Origin: an uncultured Sphingobacteriaceae bacterium | GTDB taxonomy: Bacteria; Bacteroidota; Bacteroidia; Sphingobacteriales; Sphingobacteriaceae | Direction: 5' to 3' | DNA length: 51,685 nucleotides | Assembly: GCA_946480915.1 (NCBI GenBank) | Contig: CAMLLO010000031.1 | Coordinates: 1-51,685, forward strand | Part shown: in pieces, positions 34,105 through 43,194 of the stretch | How the letters are laid out: each line of letters opens with the position of its first letter | How positions within the stretch are numbered: the first letter of the stretch is position 1 | Position numbers and translations under genes: made by a program | Notes under the pieces: model-generated | What the model was told of the DNA's origin: nothing | Databases searched by the model: none | The model's input: only the letters and a program-made list of their open reading frames with translations

Positions 34105-36663
34105 ATGCCTGTAAAAGGAAATCAATTTAAATCAAATAGCTTCAGAGAAGAGCTGCCGCCGAAATCGGCCGCGAGGGCGAGAATTAGCAGGGGAAATGAA
34201 AAATCTGAATTTTTACCTAAACTAAATTTTGACGATGGTCGCCTGTTTAAAATAATAGGACTTTTCTTTCTTATTCTCTCATTGTATTTTTTGGTAGCGT
34301 TTACATCTTACCTGTTTACCTGGCAGGAAGATCAGAGCTATGTTATTGATGCAAACGGAGGATGGGATAATCTGTTCAAAACAGCGGACGAACTAGCACA
34401 GTCGGGTGTTGTAAATCCGGTAGTAGAAAACTGGCTGGGAAAATTTGGCGCATTATTATCGCACCAGTTCATTTATGAATGGTTTGGTATTGCGTCGTTT
34501 ATATTCATCGCGGTGTTTTTTATAATTGGATACAGAATGCTTTTCAAAATTAAAGTGGTATCAATTAGCAAAACCCTCGCTTACTCATTTTTTCTGTTAA
34601 TCTTTATTTCGGTTACACTTGCGTTTTTTCATGCCTTTGTATCAGATTTTCCTCATTTTATCGAGGGGGAGTTTGGCTTTTGGACAAACCGTTTGTTACA
34701 GGCTCAGATAGGAAATAGTGGAATTGCCGGCTTATTAGCATTTGCTGGATTGTCGGTATTAATTATAGCCTATAATATTGATTTTAAAATTTCTTCTCAA
34801 ACTAAAGAGGAGGAAATGGAATTGCCTCCGACATCTCAAACCCCTGAAGAAATTGAACTTGAAGATGATTTCAGAACCCGTCCCGTCGAATTTCCATTGA
34901 ATAAGCGTGAGCCTGTTAAAGAAGCTTCCGAATCAGTTCTAGCCGCAAACCAGTTAAAACAAGAACGAATCACTCCGCCCATGGAGCTGGCAAATGCTGT
35001 AGAACCCGAAATTTTGGTTCCGCGTGCTCCGCTCACCGAGGTTGCCGCCGCGGCCCTGAGTTTAAACGTTCAGAAATCTGATCCTGAGTTAACCATCACA
35101 AAAACAGAGGAGGATAAGAAGGCTGAGGATTTGGTTCAGCAATTTGGCCAGTATGATCCGAAACTGGATTTATCATCTTACCAATATCCAAATCTGGAAT
35201 TACTTGAAAATTATGGCTCAAACAAAATCTCAGTTAATACTGATGAATTGGAAGCTAATAAGAATAAAATTGTCGAAACCTTAAATCATTATAATATAGA
35301 GATTGATAAGATCAAGGCGACCATCGGGCCAACTGTTACTTTATATGAAATTATTCCGGCACCTGGAGTTCGAATTTCAAAGATCAAAAACTTAGAGGAT
35401 GATATAGCTCTCAGCTTAGCGGCTTTAGGTATCCGTATTATTGCTCCGATGCCAGGAAAGGGAACAATCGGTATAGAAGTTCCGAATTCTCATCCTGAGA
35501 TGGTTTCGATGCGTTCTGTTTTAGCAACAGACAAATTTCAGAATACAACAATGGATTTACCCATCGCATTGGGTAAAACAATTTCAAACGAAGTATTCAT
35601 TGCGGATTTAGCCAAAATGCCTCACTTACTGGTTGCCGGTGCTACGGGGCAGGGTAAGTCGGTAGGTATCAATTGTATTTTGGCATCTCTGCTTTATAAG
35701 AAACATCCCTCTGAATTAAAATTTGTGTTGGTTGATCCAAAGAAAGTGGAGTTAACTTTATTCAGAAAAATAGAGCGGCATTTTTTGGCTAAGCTTCCCG
35801 GCGAAGAGGATGCTATTATTACTGATACAAAGAAGGTTATCAATACATTAAACTCGTTGTGTATTGAGATGGATCAGCGATATGACCTCTTGAAAAATGG
35901 TCAGGTACGTAATCTTAAAGAATATAATGCAAAATTTATCAATCGCAAATTAAACCCTGAGGAGGGTCACCGGTTCTTACCTTTTATAGTATTGGTTGTA
36001 GATGAGTTTGCAGATTTGATGATGACCGCAGGAAAGGAAGTAGAAACACCGATTGCACGTTTAGCTCAGTTAGCCCGGGCAGTAGGTATTCACCTCGTAA
36101 TTGCTACCCAGCGTCCGTCGGTAAATATCATTACAGGAACGATCAAAGCCAATTTTCCTGCTCGTTTAGCGTTCCGTGTTTTGTCTAAAATTGACTCAAG
36201 AACCATTTTAGATTCGGGCGGAGCAGATCAGCTTATCGGAAGAGGAGATATGCTGTTTTCGACGGGAAATGATCTTATAAGACTTCAGTGCGCATTTGTT
36301 GATACCCCTGAAGTTGAACGGATTTCTGATTTCATCGGAAATCAAAGAGGATACACGTCGGCCTGGATGTTGCCCGAGTATGTTGACGAAAACGGCGAAG
36401 GTGGCAGTATTAAAGATTTTGATCCGGATGATCGGGACTCTTTATTTGAAGATGCAGCTCGATTGATTGTCATGCATCAGCAAGGTTCTACCTCGCTTAT
36501 ACAACGCAAGCTAAAATTGGGTTATAATAGGGCAGGTCGTCTTATCGATCAATTGGAGGCTGCCGGAATCGTTGGCCCATTTGAAGGAAGTAAGGCACGT
36601 GAAGTTCTTTTGCCCGATGATTATGCACTGGAACAGTTCCTGGATAACATGAATAAGAAATAG
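34105..36663 (+). CDS. ftsK: DNA translocase FtsK/SpoIIIE
   Basis: Septal DNA motor of 852 residues that pumps chromosome termini during division. Four hydrophobic segments (about 50-75, 135-155, 160-190, 205-225) anchor it. A charged, Pro/Glu-rich linker (about 230-345) follows. The motor has Walker A GATGQGKS (512-519), FVLVDPKKVELTLF, Walker B LVVDEFADL and the sensor IATQRPSV. The C-terminal gamma winged helix (SLIQRKLKLGYNRAGRLIDQ) recognises oriented DNA motifs. The linker is much shorter than in E. coli FtsK. The lolA-like gene starts about 24 bp downstream and may be in the same transcript. Confidence 0.95.
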   Translation: MPVKGNQFKSNSFREELPPKSAARARISRGNEKSEFLPKLNFDDGRLFKIIGLFFLILSLYFLVAFTSYLFTWQEDQSYVIDANGGWDNLFKTADELAQSGVVNPVVENWLGKFGALLSHQFIYEWFGIASFIFIAVFFIIGYRMLFKIKVVSISKTLAYSFFLLIFISVTLAFFHAFVSDFPHFIEGEFGFWTNRLLQAQIGNSGIAGLLAFAGLSVLIIAYNIDFKISSQTKEEEMELPPTSQTPEEIELEDDFRTRPVEFPLNKREPVKEASESVLAANQLKQERITPPMELANAVEPEILVPRAPLTEVAAAALSLNVQKSDPELTITKTEEDKKAEDLVQQFGQYDPKLDLSSYQYPNLELLENYGSNKISVNTDELEANKNKIVETLNHYNIEIDKIKATIGPTVTLYEIIPAPGVRISKIKNLEDDIALSLAALGIRIIAPMPGKGTIGIEVPNSHPEMVSMRSVLATDKFQNTTMDLPIALGKTISNEVFIADLAKMPHLLVAGATGQGKSVGINCILASLLYKKHPSELKFVLVDPKKVELTLFRKIERHFLAKLPGEEDAIITDTKKVINTLNSLCIEMDQRYDLLKNGQVRNLKEYNAKFINRKLNPEEGHRFLPFIVLVVDEFADLMMTAGKEVETPIARLAQLARAVGIHLVIATQRPSVNIITGTIKANFPARLAFRVLSKIDSRTILDSGGADQLIGRGDMLFSTGNDLIRLQCAFVDTPEVERISDFIGNQRGYTSAWMLPEYVDENGEGGSIKDFDPDDRDSLFEDAARLIVMHQQGSTSLIQRKLKLGYNRAGRLIDQLEAAGIVGPFEGSKAREVLLPDDYALEQFLDNMNKK

Positions 36664-36686
36664 AATTGGAAATAAAAAAAGAAGAA

Positions 36687-37337
36687 ATGAGAAGATTTGT
36701 TTTAAGCGCCATATTAATTGTTGGATCTGCGGTGAGTGTGATGGCACAAACAGATGCAAAAGCAAAATCAATATTGGCAGAAGTAAGTAAGAAATATCGA
36801 TCGTACGATGTAATTAAAACCGATTTTACTTTTACACTTGATAACCCTCGAGCTAAAGTGAAAGAAACGCAGGTGGGAACACTTTATGCCAAATCCAAGG
36901 TAAATAAATATAAAGTGGTTTTAAAGAGCCAGGAATTGATTAGCGATGGTAGAAACCAGTGGACCTACTCTAAAGCCGATAAAGAGGTACAGTTGAGCGA
37001 AGTTGACAATAGCCCAAATGCTTTAAACCCCGCCCAAATATTTACTATTTATGAAAAAGGGTTTAAATATTTATATACAGGGGATGCGAAGGTTAATAAT
37101 CGGGCTGTACATGTTATAGATTTAACACCTGTCGATAGTAAACGTTCGTTTTTTAAAGTCCGGCTAAATATTGATAAGCTAACCAAACAAATAAGTAACG
37201 CGGTCATTTTCGATAAAAACGGCAACCGTTATACCTATGCGATCAGAACATTTACGCCTAATGTAAAAGTATCAGAATCAATGTTTGCCTTTGATACCAA
37301 GAAATATCCGGGCGTTGAGGTTGTTGATTTAAGGTAA
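36687..37337 (+). CDS. LolA-like outer-membrane lipoprotein carrier
   Basis: Periplasmic carrier of 216 residues. The ATG at 36687 gives a Sec signal (RRFVLSAILIVGSAVSVMAQ); an upstream in-frame TTG is unlikely. The mature part fits the LolA fold: SKKYRSYDVIKTDFTFTLDN, GTLYAKSKVNKYKVVL, QWTYSKADKEVQL, then a long strand-rich half ending FAFDTKKYPGVEVVDLR. LolA ferries lipoproteins from the inner to the outer membrane. The lolA-after-ftsK order is common in Bacteroidota. A strong terminator follows. Confidence 0.85.
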   Translation: MRRFVLSAILIVGSAVSVMAQTDAKAKSILAEVSKKYRSYDVIKTDFTFTLDNPRAKVKETQVGTLYAKSKVNKYKVVLKSQELISDGRNQWTYSKADKEVQLSEVDNSPNALNPAQIFTIYEKGFKYLYTGDAKVNNRAVHVIDLTPVDSKRSFFKVRLNIDKLTKQISNAVIFDKNGNRYTYAIRTFTPNVKVSESMFAFDTKKYPGVEVVDLR

Positions 37338-37356
37338 AAGTTAAAAAGTAAAAGGT

Positions 37357-37388
37357 AAAAAAAGCGATGAGTGATTATCGCTTTTTTT
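37357..37388 (+). terminator. Terminator after the lolA-like gene
   Basis: AAAAAAAGCGAT (37357-37368) pairs with ATCGCTTTTTTT (37377-37388), a 12-bp stem with built-in A- and T-runs, so it may work in both directions. Confidence 0.85.
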
Positions 37389-37419
37389 GTGATATTTTTC
37401 GGGGTATGCCTGCTTTTGT

Positions 37420-37427
37420 TAATTTTG
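37420..37427 (+). promoter_or_regulatory. Candidate -7 element TAATTTTG directly before a start codon
   Basis: Perfect TAnnTTTG only 4 bases before the ATG at 37432. The usual 5-7 base spacing to +1 would put transcription start at or beside the start codon, so this may make a leaderless message. The -33 side is a T-rich run (TTTTTC) rather than a clear TTG. Confidence 0.4.
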
Positions 37428-37431
37428 GCAC

Positions 37432-37707
37432 ATGTCCCTGTCCTACACCCAGCATACTTTAGAGAAGCTTGAGCAATTGCTTAAAAGTCTGGAATACAAG
37501 GTTCGTTATGAAAAAGGAAATTTTAAAACCGGAGCATGTATACTTGAAGAGAGCAAAGTGGTTGTTGTGAATAAGTTTTCAAGTGTTGAAAGTAAAATAA
37601 ATTCGCTTGCTCAGCTTTTGCAAAACATCCAGGCCGATGAAAGCATGCTTGATGAAAAACAGAAACAATTTCTATACGTCTTAAAACAAACATCCCTTCA
37701 ACTGTGA
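37432..37707 (+). CDS. Small conserved-looking hypothetical protein
   Basis: A 91-residue soluble protein that I cannot assign. It is predicted helix-strand-helix: a coiled amphipathic start (YTQHTLEKLEQLLKSLEYKV), a short strand pair (FKTGACILEESKVVVVNKFS) and a C-terminal helical region (KINSLAQLLQNIQADESMLD). It has one Cys and no metal or catalytic motif. Its TGA overlaps the GTG start of the MBL hydrolase (GTGA), so the two are translationally coupled and probably share a function. Confidence 0.75.
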   Translation: MSLSYTQHTLEKLEQLLKSLEYKVRYEKGNFKTGACILEESKVVVVNKFSSVESKINSLAQLLQNIQADESMLDEKQKQFLYVLKQTSLQL

Positions 37708-38471
37708 AAGTTACATTTTTAGGAACAGGAACGTCTCAGGGGGTGCCCCTTATTGGATGCGGTTGTGAGGTGTGTACCTCGTCCTCGCCGTATGATAATA
37801 GATTGCGGGTGTCTGTTTTAATCGAGGTTGATGGTAAAACGCTTGTCATTGATACGGGTCCCGACTTTAGATACCAGATGTTGAGAGCAAAGGTTAAGCA
37901 TCTGGATGGTATTTTAATTACCCATGAACACAAAGATCACGTTGCGGGTCTGGACGATGTGAGAGCATTCAACTATCATCAGAAGGAGGCAATGAACGTT
38001 TACGCAAGCGCGCGAGTGCATAAAACTCTGGAAAGAGAATTTCACTATGCTTTTGGAGAATCTAAATATCCGGGAGTACCGCTAATTAATTTAACAGATA
38101 TTGCCCATGAGCCATTTCTTGCCGAAGGAATAGAGGTAATACCAATTGAGGTAATGCATTATCTTTTGCCGGTGCATGGATTCAGAATTAAAGATTTTAC
38201 CTATATAACTGACGCCAAAACGATATCAGACACTGAAAGAGAAAAAATAAAAGGTTCTAAAGTTCTGGTGATAAATGCCTTGCAAAAAGATAAGCATATT
38301 TCTCATTTTACATTGGATGAAGCCATATCGTTTGCACAGGAGATGAATGTACCTCAAACATATCTTACACATATAAGTCACAGAATGGGAAAACACGAGG
38401 ATGTTACCAAGGAGTTGCCTACGGGGATTGAACTTGCCTATGATGGTCTGGTTCTGCAATTGCCCGATTAG
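37704..38471 (+). CDS. MBL-fold metallo-hydrolase (PhnP/RNase Z-like group)
   Basis: A 255-residue metallo-beta-lactamase-fold hydrolase. The N-terminus has FLGTGTSQGVPLIGCGCEVC, typical of the PhnP-like group, with a Cys cluster for an extra zinc. The metal motif HxHxDH is ITHEHKDHVAG; further ligands are VMHYLLPVHGF, ITDAKTIS and the C-terminal LTHISHRMG. The likely chemistry is cyclic phosphodiester or phosphoester hydrolysis, but the substrate is unknown. The start codon is GTG, overlapping the previous gene's stop. Confidence 0.9.
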   Translation: MKVTFLGTGTSQGVPLIGCGCEVCTSSSPYDNRLRVSVLIEVDGKTLVIDTGPDFRYQMLRAKVKHLDGILITHEHKDHVAGLDDVRAFNYHQKEAMNVYASARVHKTLEREFHYAFGESKYPGVPLINLTDIAHEPFLAEGIEVIPIEVMHYLLPVHGFRIKDFTYITDAKTISDTEREKIKGSKVLVINALQKDKHISHFTLDEAISFAQEMNVPQTYLTHISHRMGKHEDVTKELPTGIELAYDGLVLQLPD

Positions 38472-38737
38472 CCTGTATTGTGAATAATACGCAAAACTAT
38501 TACACACTAAACTCAGTCTATTAAACCATATTAGATTGCAATTACAACTCTGTAACTCGTTATTTACGGGTGTTATGGCAGATTATTACAGTTTCATCTG
38601 TGGTTTTTTGTATACTTGTAGCTAACAACCAATTTAAATAAACCGGGCCAGTAACAAGTTGGTTCACAAATTCGTAAAAACATTCACATTGCAATGTTAA
38701 TGACTTTTAAGCGTTAAGCTTAGTATCTCAAGTATAT

Positions 38738-39826
38738 ATGACAAAAATTTCTTTCAATTCCCAAAATACCCTTTTTTTTAACACATTAAAAAGTAGGGTT
38801 GACAATTATTTTACATCTAACAAAATCTGTGTTTCTGGAGGGGGTAAATTGTTTCTTAAAAGTTCAATCTTACTTACATCTCTTGTTGGTTTATACATTA
38901 CTCTGGTTTTTTTTACACCTAATCCCTGGATATCAGTTTTACTTTGTGGTGTTCTCGGTTTAACGTTTGCTGCTATTGGTTTTAATGTAATGCATGAAGG
39001 CGGGCATGGAACCTTTTCAAAAAATAAGATTTTGAATGCTTTTAGTGCCTATTCACTTAATGCAATGGGAGGTACTATTTATTTCTGGAAGCAAAAACAT
39101 AACATCAATCACCATACCTACACAAACATTGATGGCATGGATCATGATATCGATATAAAGTTTATGCGAATGCACGAAGAGCAGGAGAAACAGAGCTATC
39201 ATAAATACCAACATTTTTATTGGGTGTTTCTATACGGAATATCCTATATGGCCTGGATTTTATATCAAGATTTTGAGAAATACTTTACGGGTAAAATGGG
39301 ACCGAAAGATTGTCCGAAAAAGATGGCTTTTAATGAGCATCTTATTTTTTGGACCACCAAAGCATTTTATTTTAGTGTGTACCTGATCATACCGATGTTT
39401 ATGGTCGGAGTAATTCCAACGCTGTTGGGGTTTTTAATTGCAGGATTCGTTTGTGGTTATAGTATTAGTATTGTATTCCAGCTTGCGCATGTAGTAGAAG
39501 GTACCCAGTTTCCAGAACCTCATCCACAAACAAATAAAATTGATCAGGAATGGGCAATTCATCAGATTAGTACAACTGCCAATTTTGCGACAAAAAGCAA
39601 ATTAGTGTCGTGGTTTGTGGGCGGATTAAATTTTCAGGTCGAACATCATTTATTCCCACGGATAAGCCATGTTCATTATCCACAATTAAATGAAATTGTA
39701 AAGCAAACATGCCGTGATTTTGATGTTAAGTATCTTGAACATCCGACGGTTTTCAAAGCCTTCGCATCGCATTTAAGTCACATTAAAAAATTAGGAATTC
39801 AACAACAAGCGTTACTAAGTGCTTAA
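38738..39826 (+). CDS. Membrane fatty-acid desaturase (front-end/acyl-lipid type)
   Basis: Di-iron membrane desaturase of 362 residues that introduces double bonds into fatty acyl chains. All three His boxes are present: HEGGH (H86-H90), HNINHH (H121-H126) and QVEHH near the C-terminus (LNFQVEHHLFP), the last with Q as in delta-5/delta-6 front-end and related enzymes. There are four to six membrane segments in pairs. There is no fused cytochrome b5. The 266 bp upstream hold no recognised element apart from a weak TATACTTG box near 38610. The gene ends before a bidirectional terminator shared with tRNA-Leu. Confidence 0.92.
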   Translation: MTKISFNSQNTLFFNTLKSRVDNYFTSNKICVSGGGKLFLKSSILLTSLVGLYITLVFFTPNPWISVLLCGVLGLTFAAIGFNVMHEGGHGTFSKNKILNAFSAYSLNAMGGTIYFWKQKHNINHHTYTNIDGMDHDIDIKFMRMHEEQEKQSYHKYQHFYWVFLYGISYMAWILYQDFEKYFTGKMGPKDCPKKMAFNEHLIFWTTKAFYFSVYLIIPMFMVGVIPTLLGFLIAGFVCGYSISIVFQLAHVVEGTQFPEPHPQTNKIDQEWAIHQISTTANFATKSKLVSWFVGGLNFQVEHHLFPRISHVHYPQLNEIVKQTCRDFDVKYLEHPTVFKAFASHLSHIKKLGIQQQALLSA

Positions 39827-39901
39827 CTGAGGGCTTGTTTTGCAGCGAATCCTCGTTTGTTAATTCTTTAAATTGAGGTAATAGAGATGAGCTCAATAAT
39901 T

Positions 39902-39937
39902 AAAAAGAGGATGCCTTTTGAGCTATCCTCTTTTTTT
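39902..39937. terminator. Bidirectional terminator, desaturase / tRNA-Leu
   Basis: AAAAAGAGGAT (39902-39912) pairs with ATCCTCTTTTT (39925-39935), an 11-bp stem with A- and T-runs at both ends. It lies between the plus-strand desaturase and the minus-strand tRNA and can end both transcripts. Confidence 0.85.
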
Positions 39938-39938
39938 G

Positions 39939-40020
39939 TGCCCGAGACTGGATTCGAACCAGCACGCCTTGCAGCGCCACCACCTCAAGGTGGTGCGTCT
40001 ACCAATTTCGCCACCCGGGC
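39939..40020 (-). tRNA. tRNA-Leu (anticodon GAG)
   Basis: An 82-nt tRNA on the minus strand. The acceptor arm GCCCGGG pairs with CTCGGGC (one G-U), with A as discriminator. The anticodon stem CCACC/GGTGG encloses loop TTGAGGT, anticodon GAG, which reads CUU and CUC. A long variable arm (about 13 nt) marks it as class II, and the T arm CTGG-TTCGAAT-CCAG is canonical. The CCA end is not encoded. A good promoter lies just upstream and a bidirectional terminator directly downstream. Confidence 0.95.
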
Positions 40021-40028
40021 ATTGGCTG

Positions 40029-40061
40029 CAAATATAATAGCTTACTCTTAAGTTTTTCAAA
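40029..40061 (-). promoter_or_regulatory. Promoter of tRNA-Leu
   Basis: On the minus strand, TTTG (40061-40058), a 21-bp spacer, then TATATTTG (40036-40029), matching the Bacteroidota consensus. Transcription should start within a few bases of the mature tRNA 5' end at 40020. Confidence 0.65.
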
Positions 40062-40270
40062 CAAATGCTTTATAAATTCAAAACAATTAATTGTATGTAT
40101 GGGAAATACTTGTACAATTTGAGGCGTTTGTTACATCCGAGTAATTTATCTCCCAAAATTGCCTTGTAAAAACCCGTTTTAATGGGCTTTTTGACGTATC
40201 TATGCATGAGAATTATTTCCAAAAGCTTGGTAGAATTTTTGCATAGACTAGAGAAATTGACAATCAACCG

Positions 40271-40651
40271 ATGGCTAAAGTTCTTGTTATAGAAGACGAA
40301 GAGTTAATGATAAAAGCTCTTGAGTTCAGATTAAAAAAGGATGGATATGATGTGTATTTGGCGAGAGATGGAGCTCAAGGGATAGAGATGCTCTCTAAGG
40401 CCACGTATGATTTGGTGATAACTGATATTATGATGCCTTTTGTCAGTGGTCTGGAAGTTGTAAGTCATATTAAAAGTAATCCATTACTTAAAGATACTCC
40501 AGTAATAGTGCTCTCCTCAATAGGTTTAGAACGAGTGGTGATGGAAGCCTTCGAACTGGGTGTAGATGATTTTATTACCAAACCCTTTAACTTGGGTGAA
40601 CTTGTAATAAGAGTTAAGAAATTCGTGAAACAAACAGATGTTTTTAATTAA
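40271..40651 (+). CDS. Single-domain response regulator (receiver only)
   Basis: A 126-residue CheY-like receiver with no output domain. The acidic pocket is E8-D9, the phosphoacceptor D52 (LVITDIMMP), the switch residue S82 (VIVLSS) and the conserved Lys K104 (FITKPF). Downstream, 9 bp later, is a membrane HEAT-repeat protein, and then a glycosyltransferase-like protein, so the receiver probably controls these two by protein contact rather than by DNA binding. The cognate kinase is not in the window. Confidence 0.92.
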   Translation: MAKVLVIEDEELMIKALEFRLKKDGYDVYLARDGAQGIEMLSKATYDLVITDIMMPFVSGLEVVSHIKSNPLLKDTPVIVLSSIGLERVVMEAFELGVDDFITKPFNLGELVIRVKKFVKQTDVFN

Positions 40652-40660
40652 CAGAACTGA

Positions 40661-41809
40661 ATGGAGGAAGCGGCTTTTTCAGTTGGAACATATCTCGATA
40701 ATTTATTTATTTCCCGCTTTCCCACCTTTCCATTATTTATAGTCACCACCCTAATTATATTCATTTTTAGCGTTTCGGGAATTTTAGAGATCTGTCTCTA
40801 TATTGCGGTTGGCCGACTTATAGCGCTTTACAAGAGAACCCGAGAATCTGATTTAAAGGATAGGATAATCGCGATGTTGGCGAATGTGCTGGTTTTCAAT
40901 GAAAATGATGACCCTAGTACCATAGTTTCACATTTTCTTCCGCGTTTTACACGCCTTCCTTTGTATCGGGGTACTATCCGGAGGTTATTAGTTTCAGAGT
41001 TATTAAAAAGTCATTCAAGTTTCAGCGGTCGGGTAGCCGAAGTTATACAAGAACTTTACCTGCAGTTGAAGCTTGATCGAAAAGCCCGAAAAAACCTTTC
41101 GAGCCGACATTGGGAAAGTCAGATCGAAGCGATAAGAGAGCTAACGGAAATGTCTGTAAAAGAAGAGAGCGAAAAAATATTGAAGTATACCAATCATCAT
41201 AATCCCTACCTACGATTGGAGGCTCAAAAATCATTCATTCGACTTTGTGTAGATAACCCTTTTCGTTTTCTTGACCTGGTTTCTCAGCCTATTTTGGATT
41301 GGCACCAAATAGTTTTGTTTGAAGTTATTACTAAAGCTGAAACCATGGCCCGACCCAAGTTTGCTACTTGGTTAAATTCGCCCAATGATTCGGTGGTGTC
41401 CTTTTGCCTAAAACTTATCGAATATTACCAGCAATTTGATGCGGTGCCAAATTTGATTTATCTGATTAATCATTATAATCCCGCAGTTCGGGGCGTGGCG
41501 GTAGATATTCTTGGTAGGATGGAAGTAGAAATGGCAGAGAGCCATCTGATTGGAGCTTATCCCAACCAGCCAGAAAAAATTCAGGTGAAAATTCTTAACG
41601 CACTTGGAATGATTGGTTCCGGGAATAATATTTTGTTTCTGAATTCTCAAGCACGGAGGAAGGAATTTACCATTCGCTTAGCAGCGATGAGAGCAATCAA
41701 AGCCCATCGGCACCAGGGCACTGACCTCTTGAATACATTGTTTAACGAAGGGGTTTCACAAGATAAAGAGATCGTTAAACGTGTCTTAAATGAAAGGATC
41801 ATAGCGTAG
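40661..41809 (+). CDS. Membrane-anchored HEAT-repeat protein
   Basis: A 382-residue protein with one N-terminal membrane helix (about 20-50: FPLFIVTTLIIFIFSVSGIL) and a cytoplasmic alpha-solenoid. HEAT-like repeats are visible from about residue 150 (HWESQIEAIRELTEMSV, NPYLRLEAQKSFIRLC, NPAVRGVAVDILGRME, EFTIRLAAMRAIKAH). It probably acts as a scaffold between the receiver protein upstream and the glycosyltransferase downstream. Its TAG nearly overlaps the next start codon (ATG three bases later), so translation is coupled. Confidence 0.85.
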   Translation: MEEAAFSVGTYLDNLFISRFPTFPLFIVTTLIIFIFSVSGILEICLYIAVGRLIALYKRTRESDLKDRIIAMLANVLVFNENDDPSTIVSHFLPRFTRLPLYRGTIRRLLVSELLKSHSSFSGRVAEVIQELYLQLKLDRKARKNLSSRHWESQIEAIRELTEMSVKEESEKILKYTNHHNPYLRLEAQKSFIRLCVDNPFRFLDLVSQPILDWHQIVLFEVITKAETMARPKFATWLNSPNDSVVSFCLKLIEYYQQFDAVPNLIYLINHYNPAVRGVAVDILGRMEVEMAESHLIGAYPNQPEKIQVKILNALGMIGSGNNILFLNSQARRKEFTIRLAAMRAIKAHRHQGTDLLNTLFNEGVSQDKEIVKRVLNERIIA

Positions 41810-41811
41810 TG

Positions 41812-43194
41812 ATGGTGTCTTCATTTGAAACTTTTCTAAACTATGGAATATTTGTCTACGTATTTCTGTATTTCTGTTTATCTGTTGTAATTGTAATTCT
41901 TTCATCGATAGAAATTAATTTCTACAAAAAGAAAAACCGTTATGAAACATTTAAACCACTTCTTGTTTCTCCCTTTGCTCCTTCTGTTTCGGTAATTGTA
42001 CCCGCCTATAATCTACAGTCGTCGATTATTGATACTATCAGAGCGCTTTTTGCCTTGAACTATAATAACTTTGATATCATTGTTGTCAATGATGGAAGTT
42101 CGGATTCGACTTTAGCAGAATTAAAGGAGTTTTATCAGCTCCAGCCTGTTGAATACGCGGTGTCCGAGCAGGTGAAAACCCAAAGAATTCTTGGCTATTA
42201 TAAATCAGCCAGTCATGTTTTTTCAAGGCTAATTGTGGTTGATAAAGTGCGTGGAGGACGTGCAGATGCATTAAACGCCGGTATAAATGCGTCTGAAAAG
42301 GATTTGGTTTTATGTCTGGATATGAATTGTTTTCTAGATCGGGACGCCCTGCTTAAATTGGTTAAACCGTTTTTGGAAGAAAAGGAACAAGTAATAGCGG
42401 CCGGGGCTGTCATACATTTAGCTAATTCATCCGAAAAAAAAGATGGTCATCTAATTAAATTGAAATTTCCTAAAAACTTGTTAGCTGCCTTTCAGGCTAT
42501 TGAATATTTCAGGAAGTTTTTGACAAAGCGGATGGCCTGGAGTCGCATAAATGGCTTGCCACTTTTCTCGGGAACGATGAATCTGTTTGATAAGGAGGTT
42601 ATAATAGAAAGCGGGGCATTCAATCCAAAGGTTCTTAATCCCGATTTTGAACTTCTTATTCGAATGTGTCGTTTTATGCATGATAATTCGCAGACCTACA
42701 AACTGGCATTTATTGCCGAATCAATTTGCAGAATACAAGCTCCTGAAAGTTTGAAGGCTCTGAGCCGTGAACGCAAAAATGGGAACGCCGGAATATTCCA
42801 GGCTCTGAGACTGAATAAAAAGCTGTTCTTTAATTTAAAATATGGTCGGCTTGGACTTGTAAACGGCCCTGTCTGGGTGTTTTTTACATGCATACCTTAC
42901 TTTAAAGTACTTTTGCTGATGCTGATAGCGGCGGGAGCCTTTTTATCGACAATAAATTGGGAATTTACAGGAATCCTCCTGTTCACCCTTTATTTTCTGT
43001 CTGTTTTAATGTCTGTAATATCTATTCTGTTTGAGGAAAGGTCTTCGAGATCGTACACCGCGGGTACAGACCTCATGAAAATCTTATTGCTGAGCTTCGC
43101 TGAGCCTGTTATTTACAGCCCGCTTATTCTATATTGGCAAATCGCTTCTGTTTTCCGCCGGAAAACAGAAATCTTCGTCTTATCTGAAAAGTGA
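41812..43194 (+). CDS. GT2-like membrane glycosyltransferase with degenerate motifs
   Basis: A 460-residue membrane protein of the processive GT2 type (poly-GlcNAc/cellulose synthase-like). An N-terminal membrane helix precedes the GT-A domain (SVIVPAYNLQSSIIDTIRAL, VVNDGSSDSTL); three to four helices end the protein. The first donor-site Asp (NDGSS) is kept. The DxD position reads CLDMNCFLD (D-M-N), the acceptor motif is NPDFELLIR, and the QxxRW site is RERKNGN, so both the second Asp and the Trp are lost. It may be a regulatory or divergent enzyme. ATG at 41812 is preferred over GTG at 41809. It ends 15 bp inside a convergent small gene. Confidence 0.83.
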   Translation: MVSSFETFLNYGIFVYVFLYFCLSVVIVILSSIEINFYKKKNRYETFKPLLVSPFAPSVSVIVPAYNLQSSIIDTIRALFALNYNNFDIIVVNDGSSDSTLAELKEFYQLQPVEYAVSEQVKTQRILGYYKSASHVFSRLIVVDKVRGGRADALNAGINASEKDLVLCLDMNCFLDRDALLKLVKPFLEEKEQVIAAGAVIHLANSSEKKDGHLIKLKFPKNLLAAFQAIEYFRKFLTKRMAWSRINGLPLFSGTMNLFDKEVIIESGAFNPKVLNPDFELLIRMCRFMHDNSQTYKLAFIAESICRIQAPESLKALSRERKNGNAGIFQALRLNKKLFFNLKYGRLGLVNGPVWVFFTCIPYFKVLLLMLIAAGAFLSTINWEFTGILLFTLYFLSVLMSVISILFEERSSRSYTAGTDLMKILLLSFAEPVIYSPLILYWQIASVFRRKTEIFVLSEK

